A stretch of 64,000 nucleotides of DNA from contig NZ_JAATVW010000003.1 in NCBI RefSeq assembly GCF_011947225.1, positions 186,001 through 250,000 of the forward strand. Direction: 5' to 3'. The position numbers and the translations under genes were made by a program. The notes under the pieces are model-generated. The model did not search any database and was not told the DNA's origin. It saw only the letters and a program-made list of their open reading frames with translations. Shown here piece after piece: positions 20,009 through 28,106 of the stretch. Each line of letters starts with the position of its first letter. Positions within the stretch are counted from its first letter, which is position 1. Source of the DNA: Planosporangium flavigriseum (GTDB lineage Bacteria > Actinomycetota > Actinomycetes > Mycobacteriales > Micromonosporaceae).

Positions 20009-20509
20009 ATGGTGTTGACTATGGCGGTGCGAATCGGCGAGGAGCGTCGGCGACCCAGCCGGCGGACAGTCTTACGTGCTGCGCTCGGCAGTGCTGCCGG
20101 CGCCGTCTCCCTTGCCGCGTGCGACGGTCCCCGGTCGGAGGCTCAGCAGCTGCCGGCCCCGGACCCGCTGAACCCCTTCTACCATGACACGGCCGCCCTG
20201 CTCGGACGCTACGACGCGGCGATCGCCACCCAGCCGGCCCTGGCCGAGCGCCTGGGACCGATCCGTGACGCCCATCGCACACACCTGGAAGCGCTGGCCC
20301 GCGAGATCGGTCCGGGCCTGGACACCGCGGCGGCCACCAGCCCCGGCCCCGGCCCCGGCGAGCCGTCCTCGCTCGCCGCGCTCTCGGCCGCCGAGCAGGC
20401 CGCCTCCGCCGCGGCGCGGGAAGCCTGCCTGCGCGCACCGTCGTACCGCGCCGCCCTGCTGGGCTCCATCGCCGCGGCCCGGGCAAGTCACGTGGCGGCG
20501 CTGTCATGA
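20009..20509 (+). CDS. putative Tat-type lipoprotein
   Basis: A protein of about 166 residues with a twin-arginine-like signal (RRRPSRRTVLRAALGSAAGAVSLAAC) ending in a lipobox LAAC, so it should be exported folded and lipid-anchored. The mature part is Ala-rich and helical (YHDTAALLGRYDAAIATQPAL, EALAREIGPGLD, LSAAEQAASAAAREACL). It resembles a helical-bundle protein and corresponds in position to the alanine-rich protein divergent from rimP in M. tuberculosis. The next gene, a ferritin-like DUF4439 protein, overlaps its stop (ATGA). The start is uncertain: ATG at 20009 or 20021 or TTG at 20000, with no clear Shine-Dalgarno site. The function is unknown. Confidence 0.7.
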   Translation: MVLTMAVRIGEERRRPSRRTVLRAALGSAAGAVSLAACDGPRSEAQQLPAPDPLNPFYHDTAALLGRYDAAIATQPALAERLGPIRDAHRTHLEALAREIGPGLDTAAATSPGPGPGEPSSLAALSAAEQAASAAAREACLRAPSYRAALLGSIAAARASHVAALS

Positions 20510-20931
20510 CCGCCGCCGAACGGCTCGCGGACGCGCTGCGCGCCGAGCACGCGGCGATCTACGCGTACGGGGTGCTCGGCGCCCGTCTCGACGGCCAGAC
20601 GGTGTCCGCGGCCCAGACCGCCGAGGCGGCCCACCGCGCCCGCCGGGACGCGGTGATGGTGCGCCTCGCCGCACTGCGCGCGCCGGCACCGCCGGCGGAG
20701 CCCGCGTACGCGCTGCCGGCGCCCGTGCCGGACCAGGCCGCCGCGCTGCGGTTGATGGTCGGAGTCGAGGAGCGCTGTGCGGGGATCTGGCGGCAGGCGC
20801 TGCCCGAGGTCACCGGCGACGACCGGCAACTGGCCGTGGACGCTCTGATCGACTGCGCCGTACGCGCGACCAAGGCGCGCACCGTCGCCGGGGTTCGGCC
20901 GCCGACCGTGCCCTTCCCCGGCCGCCAGTAA
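20506..20931 (+). CDS. DUF4439 ferritin-like protein
   Basis: A 141-residue protein of the ferritin-like DUF4439 family. It begins with the family motif ALRAEHAAIYAYGVLGARL, a helix with a Glu-x-x-His arrangement (EHAAIYAYG). It then has a second helix (AAEAAHRARRDAVMVRLAAL), a Pro/Ala-rich loop, and two more helices with MVGVEERCAGIWRQAL and LAVDALIDCAVRATKAR. The fold suggests a four-helix bundle; whether it binds metal is unknown. It is translationally coupled to the lipoprotein upstream, so the two probably form one surface-associated or cytoplasm/envelope pair. Confidence 0.8.
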   Translation: MTAAERLADALRAEHAAIYAYGVLGARLDGQTVSAAQTAEAAHRARRDAVMVRLAALRAPAPPAEPAYALPAPVPDQAAALRLMVGVEERCAGIWRQALPEVTGDDRQLAVDALIDCAVRATKARTVAGVRPPTVPFPGRQ

Positions 20932-20962
20932 CCCCGATTTGCCCGGGGGTAGCGCGTGTCGC

Positions 20963-20991
20963 TTGCCCTCGACATACTCAGTATGCATACT
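20963..20991 (+). promoter_or_regulatory. promoter and PadR operator before the padR gene
   Basis: A -35-like TTGCCC (20963-20968) and a -10-like CATACT (20986-20991) are separated by 17 bases, placing the predicted start at about 20998-21000, on the ATG itself, so the transcript would be leaderless. Overlapping this is a double inverted repeat: CATACT-C-AGTATG (20973-20985) and the perfect palindrome AGTATGCATACT (20980-20991), sharing AGTATG. A dimeric PadR repressor bound there would cover the -10 element, which suggests autoregulation of the padR-ABC operon. Confidence 0.6.
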
Positions 20992-20999
20992 CCGTAGCC

Positions 21000-21578
21000 A
21001 TGTCGATCAAGTTCGGTCTACTCGCGCTCCTCGAGCGCGGGACGATGTACGGCTACCAGCTACGAGTTGCCTTCGAAGAGTCCACCGGCGGCACCTGGCC
21101 GCTCAACATCGGCCAGGTCTACACCACCCTGTCCCGGCTGGAGCGGGACGGCCAGGTGCGCCCCCTACCCGAGTCGGAAGCCGGCCAGCGGCCGTACGAG
21201 ATCACCGACGCCGGCCGGGCGGAGCTGACCCTGTGGTTCGCCACCCCGATCAGCCGCGCCGACCGACCCCGCGACGAGCTGGCGATCAAGCTGGCGCTCG
21301 CGCTCACCACGCCGGGTGTGGACGTCCGGTCCGTGGTGCAGACCCAGCGCACCGCGACGATGCGCACGCTGCAGGAGTACACCCGATTGAAGGCGCGGTC
21401 GGACGCGCCGGCCGACCTGCCCTGGCGGCTGGTCCTCGACGCGATGCTGTTCCAGGCCGAGGCCGAGGTGCGCTGGCTCGACCACTGCGAGGCCAGCCTG
21501 GTGCGGCACCGGCCCGAACCGCCGTCGGCGACGGCACAGCCGGAGACCGCACCGTCGGAGCAGGAGGCACGGCGATGA
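21000..21578 (+). CDS. PadR family transcriptional regulator
   Basis: A 192-residue PadR-type repressor. The N-terminal winged helix shows the family pattern LLALLERGTMYGYQLRVAFEE, followed by WPLNIGQVYTTLSRLERDGQV and the wing QRPYEITDAGRAEL. A C-terminal dimerisation region of about 95 residues follows. PadR proteins next to ABC exporters usually sense the exported compound. The ATG at 21000 directly follows the palindromic operator and has no Shine-Dalgarno site, fitting leaderless translation. Its stop overlaps the ATPase start (ATGA). Confidence 0.92.
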   Translation: MSIKFGLLALLERGTMYGYQLRVAFEESTGGTWPLNIGQVYTTLSRLERDGQVRPLPESEAGQRPYEITDAGRAELTLWFATPISRADRPRDELAIKLALALTTPGVDVRSVVQTQRTATMRTLQEYTRLKARSDAPADLPWRLVLDAMLFQAEAEVRWLDHCEASLVRHRPEPPSATAQPETAPSEQEARR

Positions 21579-22303
21579 CGAACGTGCTGGAACTGCGTGA
21601 CGTCCACCGGACCCACGGCAGCGGTGAGACCGCCGTACACGCGTTACGCGGGGTCTCGCTGCACGTCGTCCCCGGTGAACTGGTGGCCGTCATGGGCCCG
21701 TCCGGTTCGGGCAAGTCCACCCTGCTCAACCTGGCCGGCGGGCTGGACCGCCCCGCTAAAGGCGAGGTCGCCGTCGAAGGTCAGGTACTCGGCGCGCTGC
21801 CGCGCCGCCGGCTGGCCGAGGTACGCCGCCGCGCCATCGGCTACGTCTTCCAGTCGTTCAACCTGCTGCCCAGCCTGACGGCGGTGGAGAACGTGGCCCT
21901 CCCGCTGGAACTGGACGGCGTCTCGGTGCGCACGTCCCGGCGCGAGGCGCTGCGGTCCCTGGCCGACCTGGGGCTGACGCACCTGGCCGACCGGTTCCCC
22001 GACGAGATGTCCGGCGGCCAGCAGCAGCGGGTCGCGATCGCCCGGGCCCTGGTCGGGCCGCGCCGGTTGGTCCTCGCCGATGAGCCCACCGGCGCGCTCG
22101 ACTCCGAGACCGGCGAGGCGGTCCTGCGCGTCCTGCGCGCCCGGGTCGACGCCGGCGCGGCCGGGATCCTGGTCACCCACGAGGCCCGGCACGCCGCGTG
22201 GGCGGACCGGGTGGTCTTCCTGCGCGACGGCGTCGTGGTCGACATGTCAGAACGGCTTGCACAGCCCGAGGATCTGCTCGTACGGCCGGAGGCGACCGCG
22301 TGA
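21575..22303 (+). CDS. ABC transporter ATP-binding protein (MacB/LolD type)
   Basis: A 242-residue ATPase of the MacB/LolD/FtsE class that pairs with FtsX-type permeases. Walker A GPSGSGKST is at residues 41-49, the Q-loop in YVFQSFNLLPSLTAVENVALPL, the signature SGGQQQR at 146-152, Walker B LVLADEPTGALD shortly after, and the switch His in LVTHEARHA. Start and stop overlap both neighbours (ATGA and GTGA), so regulator, ATPase and permease are translationally coupled. Likely exports a lipophilic compound or an antimicrobial; the substrate is unknown. Confidence 0.94.
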   Translation: MTNVLELRDVHRTHGSGETAVHALRGVSLHVVPGELVAVMGPSGSGKSTLLNLAGGLDRPAKGEVAVEGQVLGALPRRRLAEVRRRAIGYVFQSFNLLPSLTAVENVALPLELDGVSVRTSRREALRSLADLGLTHLADRFPDEMSGGQQQRVAIARALVGPRRLVLADEPTGALDSETGEAVLRVLRARVDAGAAGILVTHEARHAAWADRVVFLRDGVVVDMSERLAQPEDLLVRPEATA

Positions 22304-25041
22304 CGGGCCTGTGGACCGGGTGGCGCGCGGCCGTACGGGTGGCCCGCCGCGAAGCCTGGCGTAGCAAGGGCCGGTCGACGCTCGTCATCGCCATGATCGG
22401 GCTGCCCGTCGCCGCCCTCGGCTTCGCCGCGGTCACGCTCAACATGTTCCAGCTCACGCCGATGGAGCGGCTGGAGCGCACCGCCGGCGCCGCGGACGCC
22501 CTCGTGTACCGCGCCTGGGACGGGCCCATCCGCCAGAAGCCGGACAGTCTCGCGTACGCGTCGGAGGAAAACCCCACGGGTCCGCCCGGCGCGGCCCCGG
22601 CGGACCCCGCGGACGCCATGCGCGCGCTGTTACCGCCGGGCAGCCGGCTGATCCCGGATGTCGACTTCTCGGTACAGGCGCACACGGTCAACGGCATCGG
22701 CCCGATCGCGGCGCGTGCCCTGGACCTCACCGATCCGCTGACGCGCGGAGTCGCCACCGTCCACCGTGGGCGGAGTCCGCACGGGCCGGGCGAGGTCGCA
22801 CTGACCGAGCAGGCGGTCACCCGTACGGGGGCCGAACTCGGCGACACCGTGCGGCTGCTCGACGAACAGCGGTACCGGGTGGTCGGGATCGTGGAGTTCC
22901 CGAACCGGCTCGGGGAGGTCGTCCTGTTCGATCCCGCCCACCGGCCGGCCGGAAAGGCCGTCCCGAAGATCGACGAGAACGGCCAGCGCTGGCTGGTGGA
23001 CACGCCGCGGCCGCTGCGGTGGTCGGATGTCCGTCAGCTCAACAAGCACGGCGTCGTGGCCCTCTCCCGGGACGTGATCCGCCATCCGCCCGCGCCGGAG
23101 GAGGTGCCCCCGCTGGGACAGCCGGGGGGCTCCGGCTCGGTACAGCAGATGTCGTTGACCGCCCTCGTCGTCGGGGTGGCCGTACTCGAGATCGTCCTGC
23201 TGGCCGGGCCGGCCTTCGCCGTGGGCGCCCGCCGGCGCCAGCGCGATCTGGCGCTGCTCGCCGCGAACGGGGCCACGCCCGCGCACCTTCGCCGCGTGGT
23301 CCTGGCCGACGGGGTGGTGCTCGGCGCCGCGGGAGCGGTGGCCGGAATCGCGCTCGGCATCATGGTCGCCCTGGTGAGCCGTGGGCCGTTCGAGGACTAC
23401 ATCACCCACTCCCGGGCGGGCGGGTATCGCATCTTCCCGCTCGCACTCGCCGGCATCGCGGCGTTCGCCGTCGTCACGGCGACGCTCGCCGCAACGGTGC
23501 CAGCGTTCGTCGCCGCCCGGCAGGACGTGGTGGCGGCGCTGGCCGGCCGTCGCGGCGTCACCCGCTCCCGCAAGCGGTGGCTCGTCCTCGGCGCCGCGCT
23601 GACGACGCTCGGTGTGGTCGTCGGCGGGTTCGGCGCCTGGCGGACCACCCCGAACCTGATCCTCGCCGGGCTGGTCACCGGCGAGATCGGGCTGGTGCTG
23701 TGCACCCCGGCGCTCGTGGGTCTGGTCGCGCGGATGGCCCGGGTCCTCCCGCTCGCGCCTCGCATCGCGCTGCGCGACACCGCCCGCAACCGCGCCGCGG
23801 CCGCCCCGGCGATCTCGGCGGTCATGGCGGCCGTGGCCGGCAGCGTCGCGCTCGGGGTGTACCAGCACGGCGTCGACCTGAAGTCGGCCCAGCAGTACCA
23901 GCCGTCGCTGCCGCACGGGTACGCCACCGTCACCTTCGAGGACCACAGGCCCGGGGCCGCCGCCCCGCCGGTCGACCCGGTGACCGCGGTGCTGCGCGAC
24001 ACCCTCCCCACCCGCGAAGTCGTGCCGACCGTCGGATCCACGTGCGCGCAGGACGCGTGCCTCCTCGCCGTACAGGTGCCGCCCGACCGGCGCTGCCCGT
24101 TCGTCGGCGGAGGCCGGCACGGGCCGACGACCCCCGCCGAGCAGCGCGCCGCCCGCCGCGATCCACGCTGCGGCACGAGGGCGTCGTTGACCTCCGGGTT
24201 CGTTGGTCCGTCACTTCCGGTCGACGACGGTACGGGCCTCGCCGCGCTGACCGGTGCCAGTGGCGAACAGTTGAACCAGGCGATCGAGACGCTCCGCACC
24301 GGCGGGGTGGTCGTCTTCGACCCCGTCTTCATCGTGAACGACCACGTCACGATCGAGGTCCGCACGCCGCAGCCCGGCGACGAGGACTGGCTGGAAAAGC
24401 CGGCACAGGCCTCGGTCTCGGCGCGGGCGTACGTCATGCACGACGTCGCACGCGCGTCCCAGGCCGTCCTCTCCCCCGCACTGGCCCGGCAGGCGGGGCT
24501 GCACGAGCGGGTGACCGGGCTCGTCGCGGCGACCACCCGGATGCCGACGAAGGCCGAGCGGGACCGGCTGACCGCCGAACTGTCCCGGTTCGACGAGCAG
24601 TACCCCATGTACGTGGAGGATCCGCAGCGCAGTGACACCGAGATCCTCATGGTGGTCCTGATGGTCGCGGCAGCCGTGATCTCGCTCGGGGCGGCGGGTA
24701 TCGCCACCGGCCTGGCCGCCGCCGACAGCCGGCCCGACCTGGCCACCCTCGCGGCCGTCGGGGCGTCCCCGCGGGTACGACGGGTCCTGTCGCTGAGCCA
24801 GAGCGGGGTCATCGCCGGCCTCGGCTCGCTGCTCGGCACGGCCGCCGGCCTGGGTGCGGCCGCCGGGGTGCTGGCGGCGCTCAACCGCGCCTACGCGGAC
24901 CTCTGGCCGGCGCCCGTGCCGTACCCGATCACCGTGCCCTGGCTGAACCTGGCGGTGGCGCTGCTGGTCGTACCGGGGGTCGCGATGCTCGGCGCCGGCC
25001 TGCTGACGCGCTCACGCCTACCGGTGGAGCGACGCCTGTAA
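22300..25041 (+). CDS. FtsX-like ABC transporter permease
   Basis: A 913-residue permease with two FtsX domains. An N-terminal membrane helix (STLVIAMIGLPVAALGFAAVTL) is followed by a large extracytoplasmic region. The first FtsX block has helices around LVVGVAVLEIVLLAGPAFAVGA, with the QRDLALLAANGATPAHLRRVVLADG coupling motif. More helices surround residues 370-540, then comes a second extracytoplasmic region with several Cys (TCAQDACLLAV). The final FtsX block has helices from IATGLAAADSRPDLATLAAVGASPRVRRVLSL onward. GTG at 22300 overlaps the ATPase stop. The perfect hairpin at 25046-25080 ends the operon. Confidence 0.92.
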   Translation: MTGLWTGWRAAVRVARREAWRSKGRSTLVIAMIGLPVAALGFAAVTLNMFQLTPMERLERTAGAADALVYRAWDGPIRQKPDSLAYASEENPTGPPGAAPADPADAMRALLPPGSRLIPDVDFSVQAHTVNGIGPIAARALDLTDPLTRGVATVHRGRSPHGPGEVALTEQAVTRTGAELGDTVRLLDEQRYRVVGIVEFPNRLGEVVLFDPAHRPAGKAVPKIDENGQRWLVDTPRPLRWSDVRQLNKHGVVALSRDVIRHPPAPEEVPPLGQPGGSGSVQQMSLTALVVGVAVLEIVLLAGPAFAVGARRRQRDLALLAANGATPAHLRRVVLADGVVLGAAGAVAGIALGIMVALVSRGPFEDYITHSRAGGYRIFPLALAGIAAFAVVTATLAATVPAFVAARQDVVAALAGRRGVTRSRKRWLVLGAALTTLGVVVGGFGAWRTTPNLILAGLVTGEIGLVLCTPALVGLVARMARVLPLAPRIALRDTARNRAAAAPAISAVMAAVAGSVALGVYQHGVDLKSAQQYQPSLPHGYATVTFEDHRPGAAAPPVDPVTAVLRDTLPTREVVPTVGSTCAQDACLLAVQVPPDRRCPFVGGGRHGPTTPAEQRAARRDPRCGTRASLTSGFVGPSLPVDDGTGLAALTGASGEQLNQAIETLRTGGVVVFDPVFIVNDHVTIEVRTPQPGDEDWLEKPAQASVSARAYVMHDVARASQAVLSPALARQAGLHERVTGLVAATTRMPTKAERDRLTAELSRFDEQYPMYVEDPQRSDTEILMVVLMVAAAVISLGAAGIATGLAAADSRPDLATLAAVGASPRVRRVLSLSQSGVIAGLGSLLGTAAGLGAAAGVLAALNRAYADLWPAPVPYPITVPWLNLAVALLVVPGVAMLGAGLLTRSRLPVERRL

Positions 25042-25045
25042 GACG

Positions 25046-25080
25046 CGCCGGTGAGCGGGGCTGGTCCCCGCTCACCGGCG
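25046..25080 (+). terminator. terminator of the padR-ABC operon
   Basis: A perfect 15-bp inverted repeat (25046-25060 with 25066-25080, core CCGGTGAGCGGGG) and loop CTGGT, starting four bases past the permease stop codon. There is no T-run, as is common in actinomycetes. Confidence 0.85.
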
Positions 25081-25096
25081 GCCGCAAAATGATCTG

Positions 25097-25567
25097 ATGG
25101 GTGCCTATAACTCTCTCATCCGGCGGCTGGGACATCAGGCCTGGTTCGCGGCCACCGCGCGTCAGCTCGTGCCGATCGACCGCTGGATCTTCCGCCGGAC
25201 GGGCGGGCGCTGGTCGGTGATCGGCAAGCACGGGCTGCCGTCGCTGCTGCTGACCACCACCGGGCGCAAGTCCGGGCAGCCGCGCACCGCGCCGCTGCTG
25301 TACGCCCGCGACGGCGACGCCTTCGTCGTCATCGGCTCCAACTGGGGCCAGCAGCACCACCCGGGATGGTCGGCGAACCTGCTCGCCAGCCCGGAGGCGA
25401 CCGTCGCCGTCGGCGACACCCAGATTCCCGTACGCGCGGCGCTCACCACCGGTGCCGAGCGGGACCGGCTGTGGTCGCTGGCCCTCCAGGCGTGGCCGGC
25501 GTACACCTCGTACGCGAAGCGCGCGAACGGCCGGGATCTGCGGATCTTCCGCCTGGAGCGCCGGTAG
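25097..25567 (+). CDS. F420-dependent nitroreductase/quinone reductase family (DDN-like)
   Basis: A 156-residue split-barrel protein of the deazaflavin-dependent nitroreductase family, which in mycobacteria reduces quinones and nitroimidazoles with cofactor F420. The hallmark region LLLTTTGRKSGQPRTAPLLYARDGDAFVVIGSNWG is at about residues 52-86, and HHPGWSANLLASPEATVAVG follows. The ATG at 25097 has only a weak upstream purine run. It stands alone between the ABC-operon terminator and the convergent VIT1 gene. F420 dependence is inferred from the family. Confidence 0.9.
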   Translation: MGAYNSLIRRLGHQAWFAATARQLVPIDRWIFRRTGGRWSVIGKHGLPSLLLTTTGRKSGQPRTAPLLYARDGDAFVVIGSNWGQQHHPGWSANLLASPEATVAVGDTQIPVRAALTTGAERDRLWSLALQAWPAYTSYAKRANGRDLRIFRLERR

Positions 25568-25591
25568 CCGGCGCCCCAGGCAGCGCTGCCG

Positions 25592-26389
25592 TCACCCGAC
25601 GGTGATGCCGATCACCTTGCCGATCCCGTACGTGATCACCGCGGCCGCGATGCCGAAGACGAGCTGGCGCAGGCCACTGGCCCACCAGGTGCGGTGGGTG
25701 AACCGCGCGGTGAGCGCACCGGCGACGAAGAGGCCGATCGCGCCCGCGAGCAGCGCCAGCCACAGCGCGCTCGCGCCGAGCAGGTACGGCATCAGCGGCA
25801 CCAGCGCGCCGGCCGAGAAGCACAGGAACGACGAGAACGCCGCGGTCCAGGGGCTGGCCGTCTCGTGCGGGTCGATACCGAGCTCCTCCTGCGCGTGTAC
25901 CCGTACCGCCTGGTCGATGTCGCGCCCCACCACGGTCGCGACCTGGTGCGCCAGCTCCGGCGGCAGGCCCCGCTTGATCCACATCTGGGCCAGCTCCCGA
26001 GCCTCGGCCGCCGGGTTGCGCTCCAGCTCGCGCCGCTCCTTGGCGACCTCGTGCTCGACCTGCTCGTTCTGGGTGCGCACGCTGGTGTACTCGCCCAGGC
26101 CCATCGAGATGGCGCCGGCGACCAGGCCCGCGACGCCGGTGAGCACGATGCTGCGCGGGCTGACGCCGCCGCCGCCCACGCCGGCGATCAGCGCAATGTT
26201 GGTGACCAGGCCGTCCATGGCGCCGAAGACGGCCGGGCGCAGCCAGCCACCGGAGACGTCGGCGTGGTGGTCGTCGTGGTGGGCAGCCGGCGCGGTGTCG
26301 GCGTCGCGCAGCCCGGGCGCCTCGGTGCCGGGCACGGCACCGGGCGCGAGGCTCACCTTATTCGTCGGGTCGTCACCAATGTCTGTCAC
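25592..26389 (-). CDS. VIT1/CCC1 family transporter
   Basis: A 265-residue membrane protein of the vacuolar iron transporter family, which moves Fe2+ or Mn2+. The first helix carries the conserved VFGAMDGLVTNIALIAGVGGGGVS (inside a longer run). The GAISMGLGEYTSVRTQNEQVEHEVAKERREL segment is the metal-binding hinge/cytoplasmic region, and the last three helices follow from AFSSFLCFSAGALVPLMPY. A His-rich N terminus (HHDDHHAD) may bind metal. The GTG at 26389 has GGAG seven bases upstream. It lies 10 bases after map, so it is probably cotranscribed with it. Confidence 0.9.
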   Translation of the reverse strand: MTDIGDDPTNKVSLAPGAVPGTEAPGLRDADTAPAAHHDDHHADVSGGWLRPAVFGAMDGLVTNIALIAGVGGGGVSPRSIVLTGVAGLVAGAISMGLGEYTSVRTQNEQVEHEVAKERRELERNPAAEARELAQMWIKRGLPPELAHQVATVVGRDIDQAVRVHAQEELGIDPHETASPWTAAFSSFLCFSAGALVPLMPYLLGASALWLALLAGAIGLFVAGALTARFTHRTWWASGLRQLVFGIAAAVITYGIGKVIGITVG

Positions 26390-26399
26390 GTACCTGCTC

Positions 26400-27257
26400 C
26401 TATGGAAGCGTCAAGATCTCGCATCCATCTTCGGTCACGACCACCGTATGCTCGAACTGCGCGGTCCATTTGCGGTCGCGTGTCACGACTGTCCAGCCGT
26501 CGCGCCACATCTCGTAGTCGTGTGTCCCGAGCGTGATCATCGGCTCGATCGTGAAGGTCATCCCCGGTTCCATGATCGTCGTCAGCGACGGATTGTCGTA
26601 GTGCGGCACGTAGAGCCCGGAGTGGAAGGCCGTGTGGACGCCGTGACCGGTGAAGTCGCGCACCACGCCGTAGCCGAAGCGGTTGGCGTACGCCTCGATG
26701 ACCCGCCCGATGGCGTTGATCGGCCGGCCAGGCGCGACCGCCCGGATGCCCCGCATCATCGCCTCGTGGGTGCGCTCCACCAGCAGGCGCACCTCCTCGG
26801 AGACGTTGCCGACGCAGAACGTCGCGTCGGTGTCACCGTGCACCCCGCCGATGTACGCGGTCACGTCGACGTTGATGATGTCGCCGTCCTCGATCACCGT
26901 CGAGTCCGGGATGCCGTGGCAGATGACCTCGTTCAGCGAGGTGCAGCAGGACTTGGGGAAACCCTTGTACCCGAGGGTCGAGGGGTAGGCGCCGTGGTCA
27001 CACAGGAACTCGTGGACGACCCGGTCGATCTCGTCCGTGGTGACCCCGGGCTTGCAGTGCTCGCCCGCGAGCTGCGTGGCCTGCGCGGCAAGACGGCTCG
27101 CGATCCGCATCTTCTCGATCGTCTCGGGCGTCTGGACGTCCGGTCCACGGTACGGCTTGGGACCCTTGCGGCCGACGTACTCGGGGCGTTCGATGTGGGG
27201 CGGCACCTGCCGCCAGGGGGACGGCTTACCGGGTTTCAGGGAGGCGCGGACGGTCAT
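26400..27257 (-). CDS. map: methionine aminopeptidase, type I
   Basis: Removes N-terminal methionine from nascent proteins. Its 285 residues match the M. tuberculosis MapB (type 1c) form, with an N-terminal Pro-rich extension ([20 protein letters not shown]) thought to contact the ribosome. The five metal ligands are visible in [19 protein letters not shown] (two Asp), GHGVHTAFH (His), FTIEPM (Glu) and [12 protein letters not shown] (Glu). As in M. tuberculosis it sits beside a glnA4-type cluster. The ATG is at 27257, 58 bases from the SDR gene. Confidence 0.96.
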   Translation of the reverse strand: MTVRASLKPGKPSPWRQVPPHIERPEYVGRKGPKPYRGPDVQTPETIEKMRIASRLAAQATQLAGEHCKPGVTTDEIDRVVHEFLCDHGAYPSTLGYKGFPKSCCTSLNEVICHGIPDSTVIEDGDIINVDVTAYIGGVHGDTDATFCVGNVSEEVRLLVERTHEAMMRGIRAVAPGRPINAIGRVIEAYANRFGYGVVRDFTGHGVHTAFHSGLYVPHYDNPSLTTIMEPGMTFTIEPMITLGTHDYEMWRDGWTVVTRDRKWTAQFEHTVVVTEDGCEILTLP

Positions 27258-27315
27258 GCCCCCAGATTAGCCGCCGACGTCGGTACGACCACGCATGATC
27301 ACAGTGGCCGCGCGC

Positions 27316-28080
27316 TCACAGCGGCGTCACGTAGGCGCCCGTGATGCCGCCGTCTACGACGAACGCGGCGGCCGTCATGAACGAGGCGTCGTCACTGGCG
27401 AGGAACGCCACGGCGGCGGCGATCTCGTCCGGCTCGGCGAAGCGGCCCATCGGCACGTGGACCAGCCGGCGGGCGGCCCGCTCCGGATCCTTGGCGAACA
27501 ACTCCTGCAGCAGGGGCGTGGAGACCGGGCCGGGGCACAGCGCGTTGACCCGGATCCCCTCGCGGGCGAACTGGACGCCCAGTTCGCGGGTCATCGCGAG
27601 AACGCCGCCCTTGCTCGCTGTGTACGCGATCTGCGACGTCGCCGCGCCCATCAGCGCGACGAAGCTCGCGGTGTTGATGATCGAGCCCTTGCCCTGGCGC
27701 TGCATGTGCGGGATGGCGTACTTGCAGCACAGGTACACGCTGGTGAGGTTGACCCGGTTGACGCGCTCCCAGGCGTCCAGCCCGGTGGTGAGAATCGAGT
27801 CGTCGTCGGGCGGCGAGATGCCGGCGTTGTTGAACGCGATGTCGACCCGGCCGTACCGCTCGGCGACGCCGGCGAAGAGGTCGGCCACCTGCTCCTCGAC
27901 GGACACGTCGCACGCCACGAACTCGCCGCCGACCTCCTTGGCCGCCGCCTCGCCGGCGTCGGCGTTGAGGTCCACCACGACGACCTTCGCGCCCTCGGAC
28001 GCGAACCGCCGCGCCGTGGCGAGCCCGATGCCGCTGCCGCCCCCGGTGACCACCGCCACCCGGTCCCGCAACCTGTCCAC
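27316..28080 (-). CDS. SDR family oxidoreductase
   Basis: A classical short-chain dehydrogenase of 254 residues. The cofactor motif TGGGSGIG lies near the N terminus, with Asp at the end of beta-2 (VVVVDLNADAG) suggesting NAD+. NNAG, the catalytic Ser region (INTASFVALMG) and the YTASK active site are all present. The GTG at 28080 has AGGGAG at good spacing, while ATGs at 28110/28104 would overlap the aldehyde dehydrogenase stop and are weaker. It is the last gene of the GlnA4-type operon, as in M. tuberculosis (Rv2857c position), and presumably oxidises or reduces an intermediate of the same pathway. Confidence 0.9.
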   Translation of the reverse strand: MDRLRDRVAVVTGGGSGIGLATARRFASEGAKVVVVDLNADAGEAAAKEVGGEFVACDVSVEEQVADLFAGVAERYGRVDIAFNNAGISPPDDDSILTTGLDAWERVNRVNLTSVYLCCKYAIPHMQRQGKGSIINTASFVALMGAATSQIAYTASKGGVLAMTRELGVQFAREGIRVNALCPGPVSTPLLQELFAKDPERAARRLVHVPMGRFAEPDEIAAAVAFLASDDASFMTAAAFVVDGGITGAYVTPL

Positions 28081-28106
28081 TGTACTCTCCCTCTGTTTTC
28101 CCATGA

